From Choanephora cucurbitarum (Eukaryota; Mucoromycota; Mucoromycetes; Mucorales; Choanephoraceae): DNA of 64,000 nt. A program made the translations under genes and the position numbers. The stretch is taken from NCBI GenBank assembly GCA_025331435.1, contig JAIWNI010000032.1:186001-250000 (forward strand), in the 5' to 3' direction. The notes beneath the pieces were generated by a model, which was not told where the DNA came from, searched no databases, and worked only from the letters and a program-made list of their open reading frames with translations. Shown here piece by piece: positions 11,350 to 22,106 of the stretch. Each line of letters begins with the position of its first letter. The stretch's first letter is position 1.

Positions 11350-11784
11350 TGTTGTTGTTGTTGAAGTGGTAGTAGAGGTAATAATACCAGCAGCGGTAGT
11401 TGATGAAGATGCTCCACCTGCATTGTTGGTGTTAAAATCCTCGCTACAAAGATATATTATGCCTTCACCTGATACTCGTATCAAGGTACATGGAACAGGC
11501 TCATCTTTGAATGGATAGAGTAAGTAATCGAGTGTATCAAGACGCGAAGATGTTGAATAAGGTGTAATGGCTGGACATCCGTTACTGGAAAGGGCCTTGC
11601 TGTCCTTCTGATAGTATTGAAGTTGGAAGCAAGTGATACCACATGAAGGTGTATCAATACAAGCACGAAAAGGGTCATTAAATATCTTAGGAAATTCAAC
11701 TAAAACTTGTGCTCTGATAGGATCCACAGCAGAACAGAATTGGGAAAGACCAAGAACCAACAATCCGACAAAAGCAAGCTTCAT
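10897..11784 (-). CDS. Secreted Thr-rich protein with duplicated six-cysteine module
   Basis: Single exon, 295 residues from the ATG at 11784; an in-frame Met 13 codons upstream is less likely because the signal peptide (MKLAFVGLLVLGLSQFCSA) begins here. The mature protein has an N-terminal region with about six cysteines (ACIDTPSCGITC ... PC ... LC), a Thr/Ser linker of about 50 residues encoded by ACT/ACA/ACC repeats, then two copies of a compact module with spacing C-x(14-18)-CC-x5-C-x3-C-x4-C, joined by a Lys/Thr/Ser/Ala linker. Each module carries a GKK.G.G..G..CC core. The Thr tract is a likely O-mannosylation stalk. It is not a hevein (CBM18) pattern and I do not recognise the family; a cell-wall or extracellular role is inference. 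Confidence 0.8.
11225..11400 (-). repeat. Trinucleotide repeat coding for poly-Thr
   Basis: A run dominated on the plus strand by GTA/GTT/GTG triplets (ACT/ACA/ACC on the coding strand), longest and purest near 11320..11350. It encodes the Thr stalk of the secreted protein and is a candidate length-polymorphic tract. Confidence 0.75.
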
Positions 11785-12620
11785 TTTGCAGGTACAAAAA
11801 AGAATAAAGATATAGCAGATCAACTAAGAAAAGACGAGAACCACTTTTATACTAGCTGGATTTTCTTTCAAGGTGTGACAATAGAAAGAGATGAGAGGGA
11901 AGAGTTCCAAAGGTGGCTTAATTGTACTTACACCAGTCAAATCTGTCGTGATTAATTACTTCTTGAAGCTCATTCCTTTCTTACAATGCCCGATCTTGTG
12001 CGACATGATACATTTAATTTTGAAGGATTTTGATCTGCATTTTCCTTTTTTCTTTCTTCCCGAAAATTCCAAATACAGTAAATCCAAGTCGTACAAGCAG
12101 TATCAATTCTCTCAAGTTTGAAAGGTAAGCTTTTAAAAAAAGAGAACATTTAATCCTGTGATTCTTCTTCCTAAGTTCTCAGCATTGGAATCTGTTAATT
12201 TTTCAGAGTCGCAACACAAAAGGCATTTTTTTTGACTCTCTTAATTGTATCATGTATTGTTTGCCTGACACTTTCAGGTGTTCGGACCTAGCTTTTATGT
12301 TTGCCCAACTTAACAGTGGCCTTAGTGACTACATGACGATACGGTATATATATATATATATATTAGTTTACTAGCAACAGCAGATAATATGTTTTTCAGT
12401 GGTGATATTTGACTTCAATTACTAAATAAATGCAGTCAGTCTATCTCATCGTCTTCCTCTTTGTTTTACTTGTTGCAAAATAGACAATCATTATTGATTC
12501 AATCTTGTGATGAGTCGCTCATTCACTTTTCTTTGTGTACAAAAAAAAGACCCAATGCTCTCTCAACCGCATCTTAAAATATTGATGGAATCATGCATGT
12601 ATTTATAAATAATAGAAAAA
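11785..12620. other. Intergenic spacer with (TA)n tract
   Basis: 836 bp between the start of the secreted-protein gene and the 3' end of HSH155. It holds a pure TA dinucleotide run around 12345..12363. No gene recognised. Confidence 0.5.
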
Positions 12621-15600
12621 TTAAAGAACATAATCCAATTCTGGACGCTGGTAATGATTGCGGTCATCATCTTCCAATCGAGGATAGAATGGAACAAGAG
12701 CATCTTGACTGCCGATATAAAGTGTATTGTAGATCTTCCAATAGACTTCACGCACCTTTCTGGCAGGATGGAAAAGACCTTGTAATGTATATTGAAGAAT
12801 GGTAGCAGGACCTAAAGCGACACGCAGACCTTCGATGGCTTCCATGACAGCATTGATAACGTGTGGACTAGAAATAACAGAAAATAATGAGCAACATGAA
12901 ATACATTTATCTCATCTTGTTTCCTTACCTTGTTTCGAAAATATTAGGCCAGATGTAATTCAGTAAATGACGTAAAGGATCTTCACAACCAAGACCAACA
13001 ACACCCAAAGCCATGTGCTTGATAGTAGTACAGGCTGTTTGTCGATGAACCAAATCACGATCCATTAAGGCATCTTCTAATAAGGGTGCCACTGCGTTGA
13101 TATAATCTTTACCCATTTCACCTACGTATTCAAAGATAAATGACAGTGACTTTAGCACACCGTTTTGTACGTTGAGTTCAGGAACTCTATATTCGTTCAT
13201 CAAAGCAGGCAAGACAGTGAAAGGAGCACAGGTTTCAGCTACAATAGCAATGGCTACTGTAGTACACACACGGTTTTGACGTTCTTGTACTTTAAGATTG
13301 TTGAGCAAAGTGGCCAAAACATCTTGAGGACCAATAGCTTTAGCAATGTAACCAAAAGTGTTGACAGAGGCACGACGAATGCCCTTCTTGTGTGCCTTCA
13401 GTAAATCAAGCAATTCAAAACAGACACGCATCCATTCACGAGCAGATACATATTCAGCACCACGGTCAGCAATACGACCTACCAAATCAATACAGTTTTC
13501 TTGTACTTTTTCATGTCGGTTACGTAAAATAGGTGTCAAGCGAGGCAAGAGATCCTTGATAGGGGGTGTCATACTAGCCATACCAATGACATTGACAATT
13601 GACTTTAGAGCACCCAAGATGGAACCTAATACTTCAGGATATTCTTCACCAAGGTATTCGTACAGGATCTGACCCAGCTGACTCATCAGCTTTTCTTCAC
13701 CACAATTCTTCATAACTACAGCAATACGTGAAATCAAATCAGCTGCCTGTTGACGCACCTTGGCTGATTTGTTGTTGAGACGCCAGAGAATAGTATAACA
13801 AATCTGTTGCAAGTAAGGCTTGATACGCATACCCAAGGCATTGACAACAGTACCAAAACCGTTCAACATAATTACATCCTCTACAGTTTGTTCTTGGAAG
13901 GCATACAAGATACCGTCAATCAATAACTCTTCAAGACGTGGGTCGATATCGGCAGCACCCAAGTTAGAGACCACACGCTCAATAGTTTCCATCACCATCT
14001 TTCGATAAGGCTCACTTTCATCTTTCAAATCATTTACAATGCGACCCACAATTTCAGAGACGCCGACCTTGTTGGCCAACTCAACTGTTGTCTCGACTAC
14101 TTGCTTGTAGTTACGGCGATCCAATGCCATACGACGCACCCAGAAGTGTTTGAAAAACTCAGGCAATATTTCTTCCTTGATATAGGCAGGCATTACACCA
14201 TCTGTAGCAGAACATTGCTTGACTACCTTGAGAACAATCTTCTTCATTTCTTCATCAGGGGACTGGAATTCACGAATCAAGATAAACATCACTTCTTTAG
14301 TATAATAGTTGGCATATTCATCATCCATCAGGGGAATAATGTAACCAATAGCTTTCAAGAAGGCAGCCAAACCCTTACCACGGTGTTTACGAATACCTGT
14401 CCAAAGAGGCTTAAGGACAGAATCAAAGGATTCAATACCATAAGGAGCAGCAGCTTCAGCCAAGGCAGCAATAGCTAAAGCAGTAATTGTACGTACTTTC
14501 TGTTGCTCATCCTCAAGACCATGACCAATGGCCTCTACCAGGTTTCTCAAGTGAGGCAAGACAGCACAACCCAAGAGAATAGCAATCTGTTGCACGATCT
14601 TGATACCTGTATGACGAGCTTGCCATGATTTCTTGGAACGACAGACGGCTTTTAAGAAAGGTAAGAGAGCAGGAATACCCAAAGCAGAAGCAACAACAGA
14701 AAAGGCACGCGCTGTTGTGTTTCGGACGTATTCATCAGGATGATCAATATCAGGACGCATGGTGGTAATCATAGTAGGTAGACCAGCTGCCTTGGACAAG
14801 TTGGAAATAATTTCACGACCTTCAACACGAGCATAGTAATCTTCATCAATCAAAAGAGGCTCAATTACGACTAAGATTTTGTGGACAAATGGACGAACTA
14901 GATCATCCAACTTGTAAAGAATACGATCAATAACCTTCACCAACAAGTGACGTTCTTGATCTTCCAAAGTAGGTGACATCAACAAAGGTAAGATTTGGTT
15001 GAACAATGGTCCAGGTCCAAAATCTCTTGCTTTGTCTGTGATATGGCGCAGAGCACCTTTACGCATAGGGGGTGTACCATTCTTGATCTTGAGAAGTAAA
15101 CGCATAATCTTGCGTTCTTTCAATTCGTCCACTGACATGCTGCCTTCATCCTTGTCATCCAACAGCTTACCGAAATGCTGCATATCCTCTTCCTTGAAGA
15201 AAGGTAATTGACCTACACCAGGGATTTCTTGAGGCAGATCCAGGGCAACTACTTGGCGTTGTTCTTCCTGCATCACAAAACCAGTATCACCCATAGGTGT
15301 AGGTGTTGCTGTCAATTTACGAGCAGGTGTACGAATAGGCTCGTAACCTGCAGGAGGCTCAAGAATCTTATAACCTGTAGTAGGGAACATAGCATCCAAT
15401 TCTTCATCTGATAAGGGACGGTTACGGGCATCTAATTCACGTTCCCAACGCAATGCATTTTGTGCCTCAGGTGTCATCTGAGAGAGTTGACCAGGTAAGG
15501 GTGTCATCATGCCCATACCTCCTACAGGCGTAGCTGCTCCTATTTCACTGACAGCACCATATGCGGGTGTGGCATCCCATCGAGAACGCTTTGTAGTACC

Positions 15601-16386
15601 GCGAGGTGTTGCTTCTACATCCCATTCTGAAGAAGGGCGAACAGGCGTAGCATCCCAACGCGATCTCTTTGAACTTGAGACGGGTGTTGCTTCAACGTTC
15701 TGACTGACAGGTGTGGCTACATCCCATCTTCTCTTCTTACGAGCTGTAGGTGTGTCTTCTACACTAGGTTGGGGTCGACTAGATTCAGCAGATCCACCTT
15801 CCTTTTGTCTTTGAGCAATGATAGATAATACACGTTGTTCTTCACGCTCAAGTTCAGCTTCACGAGCTACTTCAGAATATGATCGACTCTCAGTATCTTC
15901 TTGATCTTGACTAAAAGCATCTTTTCGACTGGGTGACAACATGCGATTGAAGCGACGTTGTTGGTATTCATCTTGTCTTCCAGCGATGGTGCGTTCGCGT
16001 TGAGAAGCAGCAAAGGGATCGTGTGCATCGCTGCCTTCTCTAGATTCACTTAAAATGTCTTTAGATACTGTGTATGAGTTAAGCTTGCGCTTTGTTTCTT
16101 GATAAACTTGATCTTGATCGTCATCGTCATCTTCATCCATAGCCAAAGAAGTAGCATAGCCAGCATACTTATCGTTGGAGCTATAAATATCGGTATCGTA
16201 AGAAAGGCCAGTCATACTGGCATGCTTTTCATTATCAAGCACAGCCTGACTGATGTCTTTTTCTGTAATCAAGTTACGTTTAGCTTGTGTTGCTTTAATC
16301 TCATTTTCGATATCTAAATTCAACAAAGAGTTAGCATTTAAAGTACAACTTGCTTTTTCTTTTTGAGTTAATCTACCGTCTCCCAT
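12621..16386 (-). CDS. HSH155: U2 snRNP splicing factor SF3B subunit 1 (Hsh155/SAP155)
   Basis: Two exons (12929..16386 and 12867..12621) separated by a 61-nt intron; 1,234 residues, near the 1,304 of human SF3B1. The N-terminal 300 residues are low-complexity with repeated RWDATP-type motifs, as in SF3B1, where they are phosphorylation and NIPP1/cyclin E targets. A UHM-ligand-like part is followed by the long HEAT-repeat superhelix, very strongly conserved: EQQKVRT (the Lys equals human K700, the mutation hotspot), [44 protein letters not shown], and the end ELDYVL. It holds the branch-point adenosine in the U2 snRNP. The single intron falls between FET and SPHVI. Confidence 0.97.
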
Positions 16387-16902
16387 TCTTGCTTATTTAT
16401 GCTGATATGAAAGAAAGGCCAGACTGAGAAAAAGAGAGAGAGAGAAAAAATCCTGCTTTCATTTTCTGCGGCAGCCAACTAGCGGAGCCCAACGTGACGT
16501 AAAAATCAAGCTCTTATATTTTTTTTTTATTATTTTATCACTCTAAGGATGATAACTGGTTTGTTATGGTATTTTGGCCATAACTCTTATGTAGATCGCT
16601 AGTAAAAACAATAGGCATCACTTGGACCTCAATTGCTTTCATGAATAGGGCAATATGTACATCTATCATGATAAAAAATACGAGCATGTAGCCTGAGTTT
16701 AAAAAGGGATTATGACGTCCGGTTTATTTGCTGGCAATAGTGGAACTCTGTAAAAAAAATTCCTTGAAGGCGTATATGGGATCAAGTTTCGGGCTGGAAG
16801 GAGGAGGGGGTTTGTTTTGCGCACACGCAAAAAAAAAGAAACCCCGCCTTTCTTAATTTTTTTTTGTTTTAACTTGTACCTAAACAACCTTACACTAACA
16901 TA
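16387..16902. promoter_or_regulatory. Divergent promoter between HSH155 and NDUFA11-like gene
   Basis: 516 bp between the two ATGs. It contains TGACGTAA at 16495..16502, TGACGTCC at 16713..16720, and a long dyad at 16807..16845 (TTTTGCG-caca-CGCAAAA flanked by GGGGTTT and AAACCCC) about 60 bp upstream of the plus-strand start. The two TGACGT words are possible bZIP sites. Confidence 0.5.
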
Positions 16903-17500
16903 ATGACTGCAAGCAAAGATTGTCTCGCTGATGCCGGTAAGACTGCCGGTATTGCTGGTGGCGTTGGTCTCTTCGTCTCTGCCATGCAAAACACAGTCCA
17001 AAAGCACACCAGTGGTGCCAGAGGTGTTGTCACTAGAACAGGTGGCACTATTGCTTTCTTTGGTAAGTAACTTCAGAGGCTCACGTCGATCACCCTAAGC
17101 AAGATCAACTGACATTGACTTTTGGTCTTGTTCTTGCAATAGCTGCTATGGGTGGTATCTTCACTTTGGGTGAATGTACAGCTAGAGATATGCGTCAAAA
17201 GGAAGATCCTATCAATGCTGCTATTGGTGGTTGTGCTGCTGGTTTGTTAGCCGGTATTAAGAGTAAGTATTTTCTTTTGTGTATGCAGAGAGCCTCGATC
17301 GATATTCACTGACATCAATATGGTTTTTAGCTCACTCTTTTGCTAAGATGGGTGCTGGTTGTGCTGCTATTGGTGCTACCATGTATGCATATGAAGCTTC
17401 TGGTCAATTGAAGGGTCAATTCGCCAACAAGACAAGAGAAGAAAAGAAGCAATATGAAAAGGAATTCTTCAAGCAACCCGCAACTACTGAAGAAGCATAA
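16903..17500 (+). CDS. NDUFA11: Tim17/22/23-family membrane protein, likely complex I subunit NDUFA11 (B14.7)
   Basis: Three exons (16903..17062, 17143..17262, 17331..17500), 149 residues. Several Gly/Ala-rich hydrophobic segments are visible (AGIAGGVGLFVSAM, AAMGGIFTLGECTARDM, AAIGGCAAGLLAGIK, MGAGCAAIGATMYAYEASG), the hallmark of the Tim17/Tim22/Tim23 fold, followed by a charged C-terminus. Length and the GECTARDMRQKEDPIN block fit fungal NDUFA11/NUO21.3b, an accessory subunit of the complex I membrane arm. A TIM22-like translocase component is the alternative, but the expected TIM22 motifs are weaker. The first two introns fall after the first base of a codon. Confidence 0.72.
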
Positions 17501-17712
17501 AACAACATCCTTGTATACACATATACTTTTTTTTTTCTTGAGAAAAGAGAAGGAGAACTAGCAAATTTTTGATTGTAATAAACAAAAAAAAACAAGAACA
17601 ACAAGACATACAGTATAATGATTGAAACAAGGCTTTAATTTAATATGTGTCTATATATAATGTGTATGAGGGTGAAGATGAGGTGAAATAACATAATGCG
17701 TTGTTTGATTTT

Positions 17713-18327
17713 TTATACATGAACTAAATAACCTGCCTTAATCAAAGATTCTACATCTGTTCGACGCACATAGAACTGATTACCCTTTGACAGGTTAAGT
17801 GTACCATATTCTGTATTGATCTCACCTGCATCACGCAAGACACGCACTTCAATAAACAGATCAACAGGTGGATCCAATCCAGGTCCATTCATGCCACCCA
17901 AATCGACTTCAGCAAATCCTTGTTTATAGGCATTGACTATGTCACCGTATTCATCCAAAAAACTCTTTTCAGTTGGACCTAGACTAGTCAAGATTTCACG
18001 ACGGTATTTGGACTGAAGGCCTACATTCCATAGAATATCCTTTAGCTTGTTAATACGTTGACGATGGTATGCAAACAAGACACGTTTGTTTCGCTTGACT
18101 GCCAAGTGATATAACATGACCTGAGTCATTGTGCTTGGATTCTGTAATGCATCGCCTGAGTTATCTTGTTTGATCGCATTCACTGTCTCAATGGCTTTGT
18201 TGTTTAATAGACGGATCTCACGGCAGATGCTTTGAACAAGATCGTCATTGTAGTTTGATATAAACAAGTCTGCTGTGCGCTTTGCTTCCTTAGCTAGTTT
18301 ATAAGCAGACTCTCCTAATGCAGCCAT
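17713..18327 (-). CDS. PSF1: GINS complex subunit Psf1
   Basis: Single exon, 204 residues from the ATG at 18327, matching the roughly 200-residue family; an upstream in-frame ATG at 18414 would add 29 Lys/Asn-rich residues. I chose the inner start because GESAYKLAKEAKR aligns with the Psf1 N-terminus. Conserved pieces are KRNKRVLFAYHRQR in the middle and the C-terminal B domain PPVDLFIEVRVLRDAGEI.TEYG..NL with RRTDVESLI.AGYL at the end. GINS joins MCM2-7 and Cdc45 in the CMG replicative helicase in the nucleus. The stop is 212 bp from the NDUFA11-like stop (convergent). Near 18410 the sequence AACGCGCATG resembles a G1/S-box but is not a perfect ACGCGT. Confidence 0.93.
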   Translation of the reverse strand: MAALGESAYKLAKEAKRTADLFISNYNDDLVQSICREIRLLNNKAIETVNAIKQDNSGDALQNPSTMTQVMLYHLAVKRNKRVLFAYHRQRINKLKDILWNVGLQSKYRREILTSLGPTEKSFLDEYGDIVNAYKQGFAEVDLGGMNGPGLDPPVDLFIEVRVLRDAGEINTEYGTLNLSKGNQFYVRRTDVESLIKAGYLVHV

Positions 18328-20040
18328 TGCAAGGTGATGTGGATTGACAAACCGATTTTCTCTACTGTTTTTTTTCTTACTTTTTTTTTCTGGTGTATTA
18401 TCGGAGTGCAGCATGCGCGTTTAGATCGAATCTCCGAGAATGACCTGATTTGAAAGGTATACATGCTATTTACAACAACATGAAATAATCAACTGACAAT
18501 CCATGCGATCTTGCCGGTACGCATATATTAGAATTGAATTGCTCAATTCCGTTAGAAGCCTGACCAACATAAACATGTCAACCAATATGATAAGAGAAGG
18601 GGGTCCCTTATAAACCAAAAAAAAAGTTCAAGTATGTTTAGAAGGTAGTTGAGGCTGTTTGAAGAAAGCTCTTTTAATATTGTCTAGGTAGCTCTGACAG
18701 CCTATGACACTTAGCTGATTAAACAATCCCTTTATTCTAATGTTTAATAAAGATACGGGTTAAGGGCCTTTTAGACAGAGAGAGAGAGTAATACCAAGCA
18801 AGTGTTTTTACAATCATTTTTAGTTTGACCAAGTAGAATATATTTGTTGCTGAAGACAATAAAAAGTTTTTTCTTCTTCGTGTGCCTTGTTGAATAGGTA
18901 GCTATTAATTCAACCCAAAGACCACTTGCTCTCTAAGCGAGAAGCAAGACCATCAAAGATAAAGTGCTACTCAAGCATAAACCTCAGAAAATATACAGTG
19001 TTGACAGAAAACATCATGTAGTTCATACTCTCCCAATAAATCAGTAGACAATCTAATTACATTGCCGAAGTTATGATAGTTATATACAAGTGTTCTGTAA
19101 GCTTCATTGGTGTAGATGACAAATCAGCTCCCTTGTCATTTTTCTTTAGAAGGAAAGTTGTCAATTAAACTACAATACAACATGCTGTCTTGTAACAATC
19201 ATAAATCCAGAGAAGATTAATTATGTAACCAAAAAGGATCGAGTGCTTGAAACCTCATTTGTTTTAAATGGTTGATAGAAGCAATGCTTAACCTGGCAAA
19301 ACGATCAATTCCATGGATCGTTTTTCCCTGTGAAACACTGATCATTGGTCTTTTCAACACAAGAGAAAGCAGATTACACAAAAAAGAACCATGTTTCGTT
19401 GGCGCAAACTATACGGCGCAAAGATTAACCTAAAGAAAAACTACTACAACTTCATCAAAACATTGACTGTTCAGCAAGACCGATGTCAATTGAAAGACAA
19501 ATGGATTGAATTGGATGATTCTACTTATTCTTCAGTTCCTCAACTTTTCGCTTGCTTTTCTCTTTCTCTCTTTTGGCTTTCAATTAAGGTTCAAGATGAT
19601 GTCAAGATAACTAAAGGCATCCATTTCTTTTGTGTAAATCAGGGGTGGTTTGCTTCTAAGAAAAAAACAGATTAAGCCTAAGAAAAAATAGATATAAGGC
19701 CTAAAACACTTTTCAAACACATTATGGATTTTGGAGCCAAGAAAAAGTAAGGAACCTTGCTCTTCTCTCTCTTTGAAGAAGTTTGCGTAGAGAGTTGCTT
19801 GTTATACACAGGTTACACAACTTTTCGTCTTGCTGTTGTCAGTTAAAAGAGAAGGTGATACAAGGGAAAAAGATGAAAAGAAACTGTGCTTTCTACGCAT
19901 AAACGGACTGTCTTTTTTTTTGCGTGCGTCTATGTTTGTTTATGCCTGATGTAAGTAAAGTTTAAAACCTATGATGGTTTCTCATCTTTTTTTTTTCTTT
20001 TTTTTTTCTCTCTCTTTTACTCTTAATTATCCAATCTATC
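18328..20040. other. Intergenic region, no gene recognised
   Basis: 1.7 kb between PSF1 and the secreted-peptide gene. A 94-codon open frame at 19391..19675 has no recognisable motif and no splice-consistent extension, so it is not called. The final 50 bp before 20041 is a T/CT-rich tract like the leaders of other genes here. Confidence 0.5.
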
Positions 20041-20211
20041 ATGAACCGTATTACTTTCTATTTTGCTTTTGCTATGAGCCTCTTGTTAGCGGTGAGCCAT
20101 GCCTTACCTGTGTTCGATACTGAGTTAGTAGCAAGTCCCTTGATGCATGATGTTCGTATCAATTACCGAGGAGGAAGAACTGTTGTCACTCGTGATTCAA
20201 AGAAGGCCTAA
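20041..20211 (+). CDS. Small secreted peptide, 56 residues
   Basis: ATG at 20041 to TAA at 20209..20211, no intron. The first 21 residues form a textbook signal peptide (MNRIT, hydrophobic FYFAFAMSLLLAV, then SHA), with a likely cleavage before LPVFD. The mature part would be about 35 residues, without cysteine, polar, with R-x-GGR and a Lys-Lys pair three residues from the end. A long pyrimidine leader precedes the ATG and an AATAAA word lies about 105 bp after the stop, so the locus looks like a complete transcription unit. I do not recognise the family; a secreted signal, effector or propeptide are all possible. Short length means chance cannot be excluded. Confidence 0.6.
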   Translation: MNRITFYFAFAMSLLLAVSHALPVFDTELVASPLMHDVRINYRGGRTVVTRDSKKA

Positions 20212-20602
20212 ACTTTTGGTTGCTCTCTCGCTCTCTCAAACCTCATCTCTGTATATAATCTATCTTCATTCTGCCTTTTGTATATCTCTTCATTTCTTTT
20301 ATAAATATGTAAATGCTCTAATAAATTGAAATCAAGCTATAAGTGATGTCAGTTTTCAAAACATATATATCTTGGGAAAGAAAAAGCGGTTAAGAAAAGA
20401 GACTTGGAATGACAAATGATGATTCATCAGTGGAAGGGCCCAAAGCAACAATCGGGGGTTGCCTGATCGAATTTATCACTATCTGTACACAAAGAATCTC
20501 TGTTCACAAAATATTCCCAGAAAATGAAAGTCGAAAAAGTCTGTTGCACTGTTTAATTTTTTCTTTTTTTTTTTTTCTCTAAGACGCGGATTTTTACTTT
20601 CA
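20212..20602. other. Spacer between secreted peptide and MED27
   Basis: 391 bp with the presumed polyadenylation signal of the peptide gene (TAATAAATTG near 20320) and a poly-T/CT leader for MED27 near 20560..20580. No other gene seen. Confidence 0.5.
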
Positions 20603-22009
20603 ATGTCTTCAACTATACCACCTCGAACCACTGAAAAGATAGAAGAGGATATTGTTCAAATTGATCATGCTCTGCTTACAGTATGCGATTTCTCTCATGA
20701 GCAAATGAAAAAGAGAGAGAGAGAGTTATTGATCTGTCTTTCTAAAGGTGTCTGAGATTCGATCGTCTCTTCATACGTTTACAGAACTAGTTCAATCAGA
20801 ACAAAAAGGACCCAACTTTGTTTATTCACTCACAGACAGACTCAAGACACTTAGACGTGAACTTAGTACACTTTTAGCTGAAAGTGAAAACCTAAAAGGT
20901 GAATACAGTTGCATGTTGATGAAGCGATGAATAGTGTCTTAACTGTTGCTCTCACTAGGTGCCTTGGAGTATGCTCAAGTGAAAGCCAATGAAAACAGCT
21001 TTAACTGGGATTTAATAAGAAAGTAAGTTGCTACATCATAGTGTACTTGTTGTCTGATGGTTTCCTGTTTTATCTCTTTATATAGTGATGCTGAAAAAGA
21101 AGCTGTAGAAGAAGAAACTCGTTATAGAGAAGAGGATTCAAGGAAAGCAAAGGAGGTAGGCTCCTTAGTAAAATCGAATGCTGATTATGCTTACAAGTAA
21201 GTGCGATATGTTAGAGAAAAAGAATAAAAAGCTAATGATATCTATAGTCAACTATCATCCATAGTCTTAGATCGTCCAGCCAATTTGAATAGATCAGAGT
21301 AAGTACTCAAAATAAAAATATGACAGCGTGTATCTAACTTCTACTAGCTCTTTCTTTACAAATCATGTTGAGGCATGGTTGAAGCAAAAACCAGAAAGCG
21401 TTGATTTTTCTGTCCTATTCACTGTGCCTGAGCGACCTACCTTAGCTGGTTCTACTTGTAGCATCAAAGTGTTTTCTCGGAAATCAGTTGTAGCTGATTT
21501 GGAATTAGAATACGACAAAACATCAGATACACTTATTGTTCATCAGTACGATATTAAGAGTGTAAAGGAGCAGGTAAGAAGCAGAAAAAGAGCAATTGAC
21601 AGTAGATTGATCTCCCATTCATTTTCTTTAATAAGAAACACTTTTGGCAAGATTCACAATACCTAGTATTCCAAAAGCTCAAATTGCTAGCTACAAGTGC
21701 TTTTGAAGACATGCTGGCTTATTTTGCCAAAGATTCGCTTTACCATGTTTTGGTAAGTCTATACATATGAAAAGAGACATTAAGTGTATTCTTACTGTTG
21801 AGTAGAACTGGTTTGCTAGTTATCATGATCTATTTACAAGACCATGTCAACGCTGTCATAAATTACTTCAGTTCGATTCCCCGCAATACAAATATTTGCC
21901 TCCCATGGTCCGTACTTGGCCAAAGCGTACGTTGGATGATTCAGAGCAACCGCTTAATGTAGCTTACCATATGCGTTGTTTCACTGAATACAAAAATACA
22001 AGGAAATAA
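20603..22009 (+). CDS. MED27: Mediator complex subunit 27
   Basis: Eight exons (20603..20680, 20748..20898, 20959..21022, 21086..21196, 21248..21298, 21348..21573, 21636..21752, 21806..22009), 333 residues. The N-terminal half is helical coiled coil. The C-terminus carries the MED27 zinc-binding signature: WFASYHDLFTRPCQRCHKLL, then LPPMVRTW, then YHMRCF, matching the family pattern W...Y..LF..PC..C.K.L...LPP.WR....H..C. MED27 sits in the Mediator tail/upper region that bridges activators to RNA polymerase II. It is absent from baker's yeast. Exon 7 uses the acceptor before KHFWQDSQYL, the only one that keeps the frame. Confidence 0.88.
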
Positions 22010-22106
22010 AGACTTTTGATTGGTTTGTGACCGTTTACCGACTGTAACTCTTTTTTTTTTCTTTCTATTTTTTATTGTTTCTTTGATCAATCTAATCTAT
22101 ACAACA

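Noticed and set aside
11027..11518. 163-codon Val-rich frame opposite the secreted protein
   Set aside because: Its Val runs are the complement of the Thr repeat.
12345..12363. (TA)n tract as a promoter TATA element
   Set aside because: A plain dinucleotide repeat about 280 bp beyond the 3' end of HSH155, with no start nearby.
19391..19675. 94-codon open frame before the secreted peptide
   Set aside because: No motif, no leader or terminator features, AT-rich spacer composition.
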